From: Polaromonas sp. AER18D-145
GTDB taxonomy: Bacteria > Pseudomonadota > Gammaproteobacteria > Burkholderiales > Burkholderiaceae_C
Direction of reading: 5' to 3'
DNA: 64,000 nucleotides
Assembly: GCF_002379095.1 (NCBI RefSeq)
Contig: NZ_NBZV01000002.1
Span: 124,001-188,000, forward strand
Notes under the pieces: generated by a model
Database searches by the model: none
Seen by the model: the letters and a program-made list of their open reading frames with translations, nothing else
What the model was told of the DNA's origin: nothing
In this document: piece after piece, positions 1-8,631 of the stretch
How the letters are laid out: every line of letters starts with the position of its first letter
Position numbering within the stretch: position 1 is the stretch's first letter
Made by a program: the position numbers and the translations under genes

Positions 1-846
1 GTGTCACTTTGGGTGGATTGGCTAGCTACGGAACGTGGGCGCGAACTGGCTGCAGTAAATCTCCAGGCGGTGCAGGAAAATCTGAAATCCGTAGACAAGC
101 GCAACCGCGCTGGTGACGCGTCGAAACTGGATATCAACCTCGCCGGGGCCGAGTTGGCAGAGCAAAAACGTATGGACAACGATGCTCGGACACAAGCATC
201 GGCTGCTTGGGCTCGACTGTCGGCTCGCTTCCCGGGCATCAACCGCCAAAGCGTGCTTCTGCCTTCCCCGGTGTTGATTGCTGAGGATGAGGCCCTGTGG
301 CGTGATCGAATCATTTCCGAAAGCGACGAGTTCAAGGTCGTGCAGACCCAGTTGCGCATAGCGCAAGCCCAAGCCGACCGTGCGCAGGCTGACCGGGTTC
401 CCGATCCGACCTTCGGCGTTTACACAGCCTCTGAGGTCGGTGGCCGCGAACGGATTTCCGGCATCACCATCAGCATTCCTCTGCCTGGCGGCTTGCGCGA
501 TTCACGCAGCGCCAAAGCCCTTGCGGCGGTTGAAGTGGCCCGTAATGCCGTTGACCTCAAGAAACGTGAACTCGAAACCGAGATCGCCTCGGCATTAGTC
601 ACTGCCCGGGGAACATATGAAAGCCTGCAGATTGCCAACGAGGGCGCGCTCGCCGTGCAGGAAAACGCCAAGCTGGTGCAACGCGCTTACGCGCTCGGTG
701 AGGGAGATTTGCAAACTTTGTTGCTCGCGCGCCGGCAGGTCACCGCTGCGATGAATAGCGCATTACTCGTACAAACGAACGCGTTGAAGGTTTATTACGG
801 TCTGCTTATCGACGCGCATTTTGTTTGGGGACTGGAAAATGACTAA
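1..846 (+). CDS. Outer membrane efflux protein, TolC/CzcC family (5' partial)
   Basis: The reading frame is open from the first base, so the 5' end of this gene lies outside the window; the GTG at base 1 is probably an internal codon. The visible 281 residues are helical and rich in Ala, Gln and Glu, with the heptad-like pattern of TolC-family outer membrane factors. The C-terminal half carries a typical second OEP repeat (alternating KxxLET, YxxLQ and YxLGExDL patterns around residues 190-245). Members form the outer-membrane exit duct of tripartite pumps. The short linker style resembles CzcC heavy-metal efflux ducts, but the pump genes would be upstream and unseen, so the substrate is unknown. 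The stop codon overlaps the next start in ATGACTAA, so the two genes are probably co-translated. Confidence 0.85.
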   Translation: MSLWVDWLATERGRELAAVNLQAVQENLKSVDKRNRAGDASKLDINLAGAELAEQKRMDNDARTQASAAWARLSARFPGINRQSVLLPSPVLIAEDEALWRDRIISESDEFKVVQTQLRIAQAQADRAQADRVPDPTFGVYTASEVGGRERISGITISIPLPGGLRDSRSAKALAAVEVARNAVDLKKRELETEIASALVTARGTYESLQIANEGALAVQENAKLVQRAYALGEGDLQTLLLARRQVTAAMNSALLVQTNALKVYYGLLIDAHFVWGLEND

Positions 847-1264
847 CAAAGCGATTTCACAAAGGGTATGTAGATTGCTGCTGGCAATGCCCTTATTGAT
901 CCTCACCGGTTGTCAGACTATCTATGAAGGTAAGTATGAATGGGACGCGGGTTGGCGTCCTGGCACGGTGCGCTCTGTCGGGTCCGCTGATCAAGTCACC
1001 AAGACACCTTTTCGCGACTGCCGCCTTGCCTTAAGCTCCGCGGAAAAAATTGCGCTTAAATTTGCAGTTGTCTCGTACTCGTTTCTCAATCGTCCGAAAA
1101 ATGCGGTTGTGCCCATTTCACCTGGATCGACGTGGACTGCCGGAAGCCCGGTGTATATCAACGTCACCAACTGCAGGACAGCATTAGAGCCGCGAGTGGT
1201 CCGTGCTGACCCCGGCAATAAGAAGAACGAATTACAACTGAAATTGATCGAACCACATGGTTAG
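839..1264 (+). CDS. Hypothetical lipoprotein downstream of efflux duct gene
   Basis: This 141-residue protein starts at the ATG at 839, which overlaps the end of the efflux gene by eight bases. An earlier in-frame start at 821 would add six residues inside the upstream gene and is less likely. Residues 1-25 form a lipoprotein signal: basic N-terminus, hydrophobic stretch and lipobox Leu-Thr-Gly-Cys with Cys25 as the predicted lipidated residue. The mature part has Trp/Tyr-rich and Arg-rich segments and two further cysteines (in FRDCRLAL and VTNCRTAL), which may pair. I do not recognise the family. Its position suggests an accessory of the upstream efflux complex, but this is inference. Confidence 0.7.
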   Translation: MTNKAISQRVCRLLLAMPLLILTGCQTIYEGKYEWDAGWRPGTVRSVGSADQVTKTPFRDCRLALSSAEKIALKFAVVSYSFLNRPKNAVVPISPGSTWTAGSPVYINVTNCRTALEPRVVRADPGNKKNELQLKLIEPHG

Positions 1265-1349
1265 CCTGATGAAGGCATAAGCACTCTAGGAGCTTTGCGG
1301 CAGAAGGAACGTCGGCTGCAAATCCGGCAAAAACTGTGTTCGCTGGAGC

Positions 1350-1440
1350 CACTTTTCGCTTCGACGCATTCTGCCGCCCAGACTCCAGACGGGCGCTGCG
1401 CCTGCGGCCCGGCGAAGCCGTTTCCGCGGCCCCGGCTGGC
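1350..1440. repeat. Decayed copy of a dispersed GC-rich intergenic repeat
   Basis: The sequence at 1391-1439 is almost identical to 60225-60273, inside the repeat at the start of otnK: both read through GCGCTGCGCCTGCGGCCCGG and on to GCGGCCCCGGCTGG with about two mismatches in 49 bases. The preceding 40 bases look like a degenerate version of the flank at 60185-60224. This lies in the 288-base gap between the lipoprotein gene and rpmE; the rest of that gap shows nothing else I can name. Confidence 0.7.
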
Positions 1441-1552
1441 ATAAAACCCTTCGAATCCGCGCTAAGTGCTTGATTTCATGGCATAATGCGAGGCTTCACG
1501 GAAAGTGCCCAGAACTGGTCTGGGTGGCTCCCGAAACGAACAAGGAAAGATC

Positions 1553-1834
1553 ATGAAAGAAGGCATTCACCCCAACTACCGCGAAGTTTGTTTCCTGGAC
1601 ATGTCCAACAACTTCAAGTTTGTGACCCGCTCCTGCGCCAACACCAAAGAAATGGTGAAGATGGAAGACGGCCGCGAACTGCCGCTGTACAAACTCGATA
1701 CGTCGAGCGAATCGCATCCGTTTTACACCGGCACACAGAAATCCGTGGACAACATGGGTGGCCGCGTCGAGAAATTCCGCAACCGTTTTGGCAAGACCGC
1801 TGCCAAAGACGCTGCAGCGCCTGCTGCCGAGTAA
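1553..1834 (+). CDS. rpmE2: 50S ribosomal protein L31, type B
   Basis: This 93-residue protein begins at ATG 1553, preceded by the purine-rich AAGGAAAG. It starts [10 protein letters not shown] and contains the L31 signature [10 protein letters not shown] followed by [12 protein letters not shown]. It lacks the paired CxxC zinc ligands of type A L31 and has the Leu/Tyr-rich middle of the zinc-independent type B form. It binds the central protuberance of the large ribosomal subunit. The last ten residues are an Ala-rich tail beyond the conserved fold. It appears monocistronic, with a strong terminator 26 bases after its stop. Confidence 0.95.
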   Translation: MKEGIHPNYREVCFLDMSNNFKFVTRSCANTKEMVKMEDGRELPLYKLDTSSESHPFYTGTQKSVDNMGGRVEKFRNRFGKTAAKDAAAPAAE

Positions 1835-1859
1835 GCTGCGAAACAGCTTCGGCCACACG

Positions 1860-1893
1860 AAAAAGCAGCCTGAATGTCAGGCTGCTTTTTTTT
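1860..1893 (+). terminator. Rho-independent terminator of rpmE2
   Basis: A perfect 10-base-pair stem, AGCAGCCTGA paired with TCAGGCTGCT across an ATG loop (1864-1886), is followed by an unbroken run of T to 1893. The A residues before the stem could make it act in both directions. Confidence 0.92.
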
Positions 1894-1930
1894 GCCCCAA
1901 AATCAGGGCTTCCGCTTCGCCTGACCTCCC

Positions 1931-3694
1931 TTGAACAAACCCTCGCCAGCCATCATTGCCCAGTCTGCAGTTCGCCGGTTGCCCCGGCTGGCGCTGCTGC
2001 TGTTCTGCCTGGCCTATATCCTGCCCGGCTTCCTGGGCCGCGGGCCCTGGAAAAATGCCGACATTGCGGCCTTTGGCACCATGCGCGAACTGGCGGCCGG
2101 CAACACCAGCTGGCTGCATCCGCAACTGCTGGGACAGGCCGGCGAGTTTGAAGGGCTGGCGCCTTACTGGTTGGGCGCTTTGGCGATCAAGGCGCTGCCC
2201 TTTTTTGACCCCGCTTTTGCAGCGCGGATACCGTTCGGCCTGCTGCTGGCACTGACGCTGCTGTGCACCTGGTACGCCGTTTATTACCTGGCGCGCAGCC
2301 CGCAGGCCCAGCCCGTGGCGTTTGCCTTTGGCGGAGAAGCCAGCCCGGTTGATTACGCCCGGGCCATTGCCGACGCCGCCCTGCTGGCATTGATCGCCAG
2401 TCTCGGCCTGGCCCAGCTCTCGCATGAAACCACCCCCGCCCTGGCGCAGCTCGGTTTCACGGCACTGGTTTTTTATGCCGTGGCGGCCAGCGCCTACCGC
2501 AACGCCTGGAAGGTGATGGGGCCGGCCCTCGGACTGGTGGTCGGACTGGCCGGACTGGCCCTGAGCGGCGCGCCCACGGTGGCAGCCCTCCTGGGCGCCG
2601 GCAGCATCCTGGTCGCGCTGGGCCGCGCGCAGAACACCCGGCCGGACAACAACCCTGCCCACGCCTGGCGCTGGGTGCTGCTGACCGGCGTCCTGACCCT
2701 GACGGTCGCCGCCCTGTCCTGGGCGCTGGATCTCTGGCGCTGGCGCATCGAAATTCCCGGCCTGGAAAGCCCGGCTGACCGCAAGGAATGGCGCAGCATG
2801 GCGCGCCTGCTGGTCTGGTTCACCTGGCCCACCTGGCCGCTGGCCGCCTGGACCCTGTGGCGCTGGCGCCGGCAACTGACCAGCCGGCACGTGGCCCTGC
2901 CGCTGTGGTTTGCGCTTGTGGCGCTGGCCGCCACGGTGACCACCACCGCGTCGGACCGCAGCCTGCTGCTGAGCCTGCCGCCGCTGGCGGCCCTGGCGGC
3001 CTTTGCCTTGCCCACCCTCAAGCGCAGCGTGGCCTCGCTGATTGACTGGTTCACGCTGCTGTTCTTCACCGGCTGCGCCATCATCATCTGGGTGATCTGG
3101 ATTGCGATGCAGACCGGCATGCCCAGGCAGCCAGCCGCCAACGTCGCCAAGCTGGCGCCTGGCTTTGAGCCCAGCTTTTCGTGGCTGGCCTTTCTGGCCG
3201 CGACGCTGGCCACCCTGGCCTGGGCCTGGCTGGTCAAGTGGCGGGCCGGCCGCCAGCGCGCGGCGGTGTGGAAATCCATGGTGCTGCCCGCCGGCGGCGC
3301 CACGCTGTGCTGGCTGCTGCTGATGACGCTGTGGCTGCCCCTGCTCGACTACGCCCGCAGCTACGCACCGCTCTCGCGGCAGGTCGCGGCGCGTGTCGAG
3401 CCCGGTGCCTGCGTCGAGGTGTACGGTCTGAACAGCGCCCAAGTGGCCGCCTTTCAGTACCACGGTCAGCTTGAACTGCGCCAGGCCGGTGCCAGGGCAG
3501 CCTGTCCCTACCTGGTGGTGGACGCCGATGCGCAGGACACGCTGAGCAAACACGTCAACCTGCCCGACTGGGCCTACCTGGCCACCTTGCGCCGGCCCAC
3601 CGACAAGAACGAAAACGTGGCGCTGTACAAGCGGGTCAGTGAAGCCCCCCCTGACACGGCGGCAGCACCGGGACCCGCTCGCCAGCGGCCGTGA
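1931..3694 (+). CDS. GT-C type integral membrane glycosyltransferase (ArnT/GT39-like)
   Basis: This 587-residue protein has about ten hydrophobic segments. The first periplasmic loop (residues about 35-80) contains GRGPWKNADIAAFG and a GLAPYWLGAL element, the layout of GT-C enzymes of the ArnT/protein-mannosyltransferase group, which use lipid-linked sugars and carry an acidic catalytic residue in this loop. A soluble C-terminal domain follows residue about 480 (PGACVEVYGLNSAQVAAF). The substrate is unknown; lipid A or glycolipid modification is possible. The only upstream start in frame is TTG 1931, without a clear ribosome site, so the start is uncertain. Its stop overlaps the MATE gene start (GTGA), implying coupling. 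Confidence 0.75.
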   Translation: MNKPSPAIIAQSAVRRLPRLALLLFCLAYILPGFLGRGPWKNADIAAFGTMRELAAGNTSWLHPQLLGQAGEFEGLAPYWLGALAIKALPFFDPAFAARIPFGLLLALTLLCTWYAVYYLARSPQAQPVAFAFGGEASPVDYARAIADAALLALIASLGLAQLSHETTPALAQLGFTALVFYAVAASAYRNAWKVMGPALGLVVGLAGLALSGAPTVAALLGAGSILVALGRAQNTRPDNNPAHAWRWVLLTGVLTLTVAALSWALDLWRWRIEIPGLESPADRKEWRSMARLLVWFTWPTWPLAAWTLWRWRRQLTSRHVALPLWFALVALAATVTTTASDRSLLLSLPPLAALAAFALPTLKRSVASLIDWFTLLFFTGCAIIIWVIWIAMQTGMPRQPAANVAKLAPGFEPSFSWLAFLAATLATLAWAWLVKWRAGRQRAAVWKSMVLPAGGATLCWLLLMTLWLPLLDYARSYAPLSRQVAARVEPGACVEVYGLNSAQVAAFQYHGQLELRQAGARAACPYLVVDADAQDTLSKHVNLPDWAYLATLRRPTDKNENVALYKRVSEAPPDTAAAPGPARQRP

Positions 3695-5064
3695 GCGAAC
3701 TCAAGGCCATAGGCCGGCATGCCGGTACGGTGCTGATCGGCCAACTGGCGGTCATGGCCTTTGGCATCGCCGACACGGTGATTGCCGGCCGCTACAGCGA
3801 CCAGGCCCTTGCCGCGTTGTCTGTTGGCGCGGCCATCTACATCAGCGTGTATGTCGGCCTGATCGGCATCGTGCAGGCGCTCCTGCCGATCTGGGCCGAG
3901 CTCCACGGTGCCCGACGACATGCCGCGCTGGGCCGCTCGCTGCGGCAAAGCCTATACCTGTGCGGCTTCATCGCGGCGGTGGGTATTGCCGCACTGCTGT
4001 TTCCGGGACCCCTGCTGCGCTGGGCGCAGGTGCCCGCCGGGATGCAGGACGACGTGCAGCGTTACCTCGCGATACTCGCCGCCGCCCTGGTGCCGTCCCT
4101 GCTGTTTCGCATCTACAGCAGCTTCAACCAGTCGCTGGGCAGGCCGTTGCTGGTCACCTGGTTGCAGGTCGGCGCACTGATGGTGAAGATCCCCCTGTCC
4201 GTGTGGCTGGTGGCAGGTGGCGCAGGCGTGCCAGCCCTGGGCGTGGCGGGTTGCGCCTGGGCCACGCTGGTGGTCAACTACGGTCTGCTGGTGGTGGCCG
4301 TGATCATGCTGCGTACCCAGGACATCTACCACCCCTACCGGCTTTGGGTGCGGATGGAGGCACCGCGCTGGCGCCAGATCGCCGAGTTTGCGCGGCTGGG
4401 CATTCCCGGCGGCCTGGCCTATCTGGTCGAAGTCACGTCGTTTACCCTGATGGCCCTGTTCATTGCCCGGCTGGGGACCGTGGCTTCGGCCAGCCACCAG
4501 ATTGCCGCCAGCGTGGCGTCGGTGCTGTACATGATGCCGCTGTCGATCGGGATTGCCTGCAGCGCCAGGGTGTCGTTCTGGATCGGCGCCGGCCAGCCGG
4601 AACGGGCCAGGCACGCGGCCTGGACAGGTTTTGGGCTTGCGACCTTTTTTGCGCTGGCCTTGGGAGCTATACTTTTAATAGCAAATCAGGTGCTCGCGGG
4701 TTTGTATTCGCGCAATCCGGCGGTCGTCAGCCTGGGCTCGGGCCTGCTGCTGTGGGTGGCGGTTTACCACCTTGCCGATGCGGTACAGGCCGTGTGCGCC
4801 TTTTTGCTGCGCTGTTACCGCGTCACCCTGGTGCCCTTGTTGCTGTACAGCATCCTGCTCTGGGGTCTGGGCCTGCTGGGTGGTTACGCGCTGGCCTACA
4901 AAGGCTGGGGTACCCACGAACCGACCCAGTCGGCCAGCAGTTTCTGGATCGCCAGCACGGGGGCCATCGCCCTGGTTGCCCTGTGTTTTACCGCCCTGCT
5001 CTGGAAGGCCGTCAGACACAGCCGGAAGGACGGGCTCAGGGCTGAACCGGTCGCACCCGCGTAG
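3691..5064 (+). CDS. MATE family multidrug/Na+ antiporter
   Basis: The 457-residue protein has the twelve hydrophobic segments of a MATE exporter in two similar halves (residues about 10-220 and 235-450). It matches NorM/DinF-like proteins in elements such as GRYSDQALAALSVG near the N-terminus and RLGTVASASHQIAASV at the start of the second half. These inner-membrane proteins expel cationic compounds using Na+ or H+. The start is GTG 3691, overlapping the upstream stop by four bases. Its 3' end runs 29 bases into the convergent phoR gene. A low-GC patch at 4666-4682 with the palindrome GCTAT/ATAGC encodes part of a membrane helix. Confidence 0.88.
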   Translation: MSELKAIGRHAGTVLIGQLAVMAFGIADTVIAGRYSDQALAALSVGAAIYISVYVGLIGIVQALLPIWAELHGARRHAALGRSLRQSLYLCGFIAAVGIAALLFPGPLLRWAQVPAGMQDDVQRYLAILAAALVPSLLFRIYSSFNQSLGRPLLVTWLQVGALMVKIPLSVWLVAGGAGVPALGVAGCAWATLVVNYGLLVVAVIMLRTQDIYHPYRLWVRMEAPRWRQIAEFARLGIPGGLAYLVEVTSFTLMALFIARLGTVASASHQIAASVASVLYMMPLSIGIACSARVSFWIGAGQPERARHAAWTGFGLATFFALALGAILLIANQVLAGLYSRNPAVVSLGSGLLLWVAVYHLADAVQAVCAFLLRCYRVTLVPLLLYSILLWGLGLLGGYALAYKGWGTHEPTQSASSFWIASTGAIALVALCFTALLWKAVRHSRKDGLRAEPVAPA

Positions 5065-6376
5065 CGGGAAAGACAATCGAAAATCGCGAGCCCTGGCCAG
5101 GCTGGCTTTCGATGCGAAGCTCGGCACCGTGGCGCTGTGTCACATGTTTGACAATCGCCAGGCCCAGCCCGGTGCCGCCGGTTTCACGCGAGCGGCTGCG
5201 ATCCACCCGGTAAAAACGTTCGGTCAGGCGCGGAATGTGTTCCGCAGCGATGCCTGGTCCGGTGTCCTGGACCTGGAATTCTCCCCGGCCATCGTCGAGC
5301 AGCCGCCAGCTGACCTTGATCAGGCCTGCGGGCGGGGTGTAACGCACGGCGTTGGTCACGAGGTTCGACATGGCGCTGAGAAGTTCGTTCTGCACGCCCG
5401 CCAGCTCGCAGGGTGGACCCGGTTCAAACTCCAGCCTGTGGCCCGCAGGGGCCAGCATGGCCGACAGCGAGCGCGCCTCCTGCTCGCATTGCGCCAGCAA
5501 GGCACCGGTCGTCACCCACTCAGCGGTATCGGGGAACGGGCTGCCCTCAAGCCGGGACAAGGTGAGCAGGTCGTTGACCAACGTCTGCATGCGCTGCGAC
5601 TGCTGCGCCATCAGGCCCAGGTACCTGACTCGCTCGGGCTCCTTGAGCGGCAGCGTCTGCAGCGTTTCAATAAAGCCCGACAACACCGTCAGCGGCGTGC
5701 GGATTTCATGTGACACATTCGCCACAAAATCGCGGCGCATGGCTTCTGCCAGCTCAAGCGCGGTGACGTCCCTCGACAGAAGCAGCTTGCGGTCCCTGCC
5801 GTAGGCATGCAGATGCACCGCCAGCCTGACGGGCCGCGCCGGCGTTGACCGGCCGCCAGGGATCATCACATCGCGCGAGAAGTTGCCCGAGCCCAGGTAG
5901 GCCGTAAAAGCGGGATCACGCACGAGGTTGGCAATATGCTGCATCACGTCGCGTTGAGCGTCAAAACCAAAATGCTGGGCGGCTGTCTGGTTGCACCATT
6001 CAATCCGCCCGTCAGCATCGAGCAGCACCACGCCGTTCGGCGAAGCCTGCATGGCCGCCAGGAATTCGTTGAGGCGTGTCTGGCTTTCCTGGTAATGGCG
6101 ATCACGGTTCTTCAGCATGCGACGGGTCCGGTCGGCGATTTCACCCCACACCCCGCCGGCTGGCGGAGATGCGCTGGGCAACGGGCCGGGTTCTTCAACG
6201 TTCTGCTCGGCTCGCAACCACTTCAGCAAACGCGTAGTCTGCAAGCTATCGATCAAGAGCCAGACATTGCTGGCAATCAGAAGTCCCGGCGCCATGCCAT
6301 CCTTGCCGCCCAACCACCAACCCAAGCCAGACCCGAGCAGCAGAAGGGCTGCAAAAGTTATCCAGCGATTGATCAT
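5036..6376 (-). CDS. phoR: Phosphate regulon sensor histidine kinase PhoR
   Basis: This 446-residue protein has two N-terminal membrane segments (residues about 5-45), a PAS domain (about 95-205), a HisKA domain with phosphoacceptor His223 in NVSHEIRTPLTVL, and a HATPase domain with N, G1 (DTGPGIA) and G2 (GGTGLGLAIVKH) boxes. It phosphorylates PhoB when phosphate is scarce and receives its signal from the PstSCAB transporter through PhoU. Its start overlaps the phoB stop in ATGA, so it is translated with phoB as the last gene of the pst-pho cluster. Its 3' end overlaps the convergent MATE gene by 29 bases. Confidence 0.95.
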   Translation of the reverse strand: MINRWITFAALLLLGSGLGWWLGGKDGMAPGLLIASNVWLLIDSLQTTRLLKWLRAEQNVEEPGPLPSASPPAGGVWGEIADRTRRMLKNRDRHYQESQTRLNEFLAAMQASPNGVVLLDADGRIEWCNQTAAQHFGFDAQRDVMQHIANLVRDPAFTAYLGSGNFSRDVMIPGGRSTPARPVRLAVHLHAYGRDRKLLLSRDVTALELAEAMRRDFVANVSHEIRTPLTVLSGFIETLQTLPLKEPERVRYLGLMAQQSQRMQTLVNDLLTLSRLEGSPFPDTAEWVTTGALLAQCEQEARSLSAMLAPAGHRLEFEPGPPCELAGVQNELLSAMSNLVTNAVRYTPPAGLIKVSWRLLDDGRGEFQVQDTGPGIAAEHIPRLTERFYRVDRSRSRETGGTGLGLAIVKHVTQRHGAELRIESQPGQGSRFSIVFPATRVRPVQP

Positions 6377-7098
6377 GTCCCGGATTGTGCCGCAGCGGGC
6401 TGACCGACCGTTGCCAGCGCTGTCAGCCTGTAACCCGCGCCGCGTACCGTTTCCACCATCGCACCGGCCGCGCCGAGCGCCTCGCGCAGGCGCTTGACGT
6501 GCACGTCCACCGTGCGTTCCTCGATGAACACGTGGTCGCCCCAGACCTTGTCCAGCAGCGTGCTGCGGCTGTGCACCCGCTCGGCATGTTTCATCAGGTA
6601 GTGCAGCAGCTTGAACTCCGTGGGGCCGAGCTTGAGCTCCTGACCCTGGAAGGAAATGCGGTGCGTGGCAGCGTCGAGCAACAGCTCGCCGACCGTCACA
6701 CTGTCGTTGACCGACTCCGGCGCACGCCGGCGCAGCACCGCGCGTATGCGGGCCAGCAACTCCTGCGTGGAAAAGGGCTTGGTGATGTAGTCGTCGGCGC
6801 CGGCATCCAGCCCGGCGACTTTGTCGGGTTCGTCTCCCTTGGCGGTCAGCATCAGGATCGGAATGCTTTTGGTACGGGCCTGTTTGCGCAGGTGCCGCGC
6901 CAGCGACAGCCCGCTTTGCCCGGGGAGCATCCAGTCCAGCAAAATCGCATCGGGAAGCACCGCATCGAGTTCGCGCTGCGCGGCCACGCTGTCGCCGGCA
7001 ATCACCGGGGAGAAGCCGCCGTGCGTCAGGTTCACTGCGATGAGCTCGGCAATCGCCGGTTCGTCCTCAACAATCAGTATGCGCGGCTGGTGTTTCAT
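6373..7098 (-). CDS. phoB: Phosphate regulon response regulator PhoB
   Basis: The 241-residue OmpR-type regulator starts at ATG 7098 (MKHQPRILIVEDEPAI); a longer frame to 7209 would run into phoU and has no family support. The receiver domain has the acidic pocket Glu11/Asp12, phosphoacceptor Asp55 (LLDWMLPG) and Lys107 (ITKPFS). The C-terminal winged helix (about 140-235) shows GPTEFKLLHYLM and ERTVDVHVKRLR. PhoB-P binds tandem CTGTCAT-type repeats; such sites are found here ahead of pstS, ppk and phoX. It lies 16 bases after phoU and overlaps phoR. Confidence 0.96.
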   Translation of the reverse strand: MKHQPRILIVEDEPAIAELIAVNLTHGGFSPVIAGDSVAAQRELDAVLPDAILLDWMLPGQSGLSLARHLRKQARTKSIPILMLTAKGDEPDKVAGLDAGADDYITKPFSTQELLARIRAVLRRRAPESVNDSVTVGELLLDAATHRISFQGQELKLGPTEFKLLHYLMKHAERVHSRSTLLDKVWGDHVFIEERTVDVHVKRLREALGAAGAMVETVRGAGYRLTALATVGQPAAAQSGT

Positions 7099-7114
7099 GT
7101 GCAGGTGAAGTCCA

Positions 7115-7816
7115 TTACTTGACCGCCGACTCGATCTGATCCATCGAGGTGTGCCGGACGTCGGCGCCCTTGACGATGTAAATGATGAACTCGGCAATGT
7201 TCTTGGCATGATCGCCGACGCGCTCGATGGCCTTGGCCACGAACAGCAGGTCCAGGCTCGGCGAAATGGTGCGCGGGTCTTCCATCATGTAGGTGATGAG
7301 CTTGCGCACGAAACCGTCAAACTCCCGGTCAATCAGGTCATCTTCCTTCAGGATCGAAACAGCCGCGGCCGTATCGAGACGGGCAAACGCATCCAGCGCC
7401 TTGCGCAGCAGCGCAGACGCAAGCTCTGCCGCCACATTCAGTTCTGAAGCAGGCAGGGCCCGCGAAGAACCGCTTTCAATGATGGACTTGACCATGCGGG
7501 CGATTTTTTCCGCCTCGTCACCGGCACGCTCCAGATTCGCCGTGGTTTTCGAAATCGCAATCAGCAGCCGCAGATCGCGTGCGGTCGGCTGGCGCCGCGC
7601 AATGATGGACGACAGATCACGGTCAATGTCGACTTCCATCGCATTGACCTGGGCCTCGGTCTCAATCACCTTGTTGGCGGTTTCGGCGCTGAACTGCGAC
7701 AGTGCATAAATGGCGTGGCGAATCTGGGATTCGACCAGCCCGCCAAGCTCCATCACGCGGGAGGATACGGTGTTGAGTTCGCTGTCGAACTGGGTAGACA
7801 AATGTTTTTCGGGCAT
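7115..7816 (-). CDS. phoU: Phosphate signalling protein PhoU
   Basis: The 233-residue protein is all-helical with two copies of the PhoU repeat (residues about 15-105 and 118-215). Each has an acidic E/DxxxD metal-cluster pattern, for example VMELGGLVESQI and RAGDEAEKIARM in the first copy and RVGDHAKNIAEFI in the second. PhoU links the Pst transporter to PhoR and keeps the Pho regulon off when phosphate is plentiful; its loss in related bacteria gives constitutive phosphate uptake. It sits between pstB (20-base gap) and phoB in the same transcription unit. Confidence 0.95.
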   Translation of the reverse strand: MPEKHLSTQFDSELNTVSSRVMELGGLVESQIRHAIYALSQFSAETANKVIETEAQVNAMEVDIDRDLSSIIARRQPTARDLRLLIAISKTTANLERAGDEAEKIARMVKSIIESGSSRALPASELNVAAELASALLRKALDAFARLDTAAAVSILKEDDLIDREFDGFVRKLITYMMEDPRTISPSLDLLFVAKAIERVGDHAKNIAEFIIYIVKGADVRHTSMDQIESAVK

Positions 7817-7836
7817 GGTGCGCTCCTGGTGTCTGG

Positions 7837-8619
7837 TCAGCCGAAACGGCCGGTGATGTAGTCTTCGGTTTCCTTGCGCTTGGGTTTGAAGAAGAGGTCT
7901 TCGGTCGCACCAAACTCGATCAGGTCGCCCAGGTACATGTAGGCCGTGTAGTCACTGCAGCGGGCCGCCTGCTGCATGTTGTGTGTCACGATGACGACCG
8001 TGTAGTCTTCCTTCAGTTCGGCAATCAGCTCTTCGATCTTGGCGGTCGACAGCGGATCAAGCGCCGAGCAGGGTTCGTCGAGCAACAGTACTTCCGGCTT
8101 GATCGCTATGCCGCGCGCGATACACAGGCGCTGTTGCTGGCCGCCCGACAGGCTGGCGCCGTTCTGGTTGAGTTTGTCCTTGACCTCATTCCACAGCGCG
8201 GCCTTGCCCAGCGCCCATTCGACGCGCTCGTCCATGTCGCTGGCGTTCAGGCTTTCGAACAGCTTCACACCATAGGCAATGTTGTCGTAAATGGACATGG
8301 GAAACGGCGTGGGTTTCTGGAACACCATGCCGATGCGCGCACGGATCAGCGAGACGTCTTCCTTGGACGTGATCATGTTCTCGCCGCCCATCATGACCTG
8401 GCCCTCGGCGCGCTGGTCGGGGTAAAGCTCATACATGCGGTTGAAGGTCCGCAACAGGGTGGATTTCCCGCAGCCCGAGGGGCCGATGAAAGCCGTGACC
8501 TTCTTTTCCGGAATGTCCAGGTTGACGTTCTTGATCGCGTGGAACTTGCCGTAGTAAAAATTCAGGTCGCGCACCGACATCTTGACCGTTTCATTGCGCG
8601 CCAGGGGAGTTGTTTGCAT
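7837..8619 (-). CDS. pstB: Phosphate ABC transporter ATP-binding protein PstB
   Basis: The 260-residue ATPase has Walker [10 protein letters not shown] (residues 46-54), the Q-loop in [11 protein letters not shown], the ABC signature LSGGQQQR, Walker B VLLLDEP and the H-loop in VIVTHN. The [12 protein letters not shown] element after the Q-loop is typical of PstB. It powers high-affinity phosphate import through PstCA. It is separated from pstA by 12 bases and from phoU by 20. Confidence 0.97.
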   Translation of the reverse strand: MQTTPLARNETVKMSVRDLNFYYGKFHAIKNVNLDIPEKKVTAFIGPSGCGKSTLLRTFNRMYELYPDQRAEGQVMMGGENMITSKEDVSLIRARIGMVFQKPTPFPMSIYDNIAYGVKLFESLNASDMDERVEWALGKAALWNEVKDKLNQNGASLSGGQQQRLCIARGIAIKPEVLLLDEPCSALDPLSTAKIEELIAELKEDYTVVIVTHNMQQAARCSDYTAYMYLGDLIEFGATEDLFFKPKRKETEDYITGRFG

Positions 8620-8631
8620 CTCGCTTCTTCC

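Noticed and set aside
1482-1487. CATAAT as the -10 box of rpmE2
   Set aside because: No -35 element stands at the right distance; TTGATT at 1470 is only six bases away.
1877-3553. 558-codon open frame on the minus strand
   Set aside because: It lies fully opposite the membrane glycosyltransferase gene and encodes a Gln/Gly/Arg-rich composition typical of antisense frames in GC-rich DNA.
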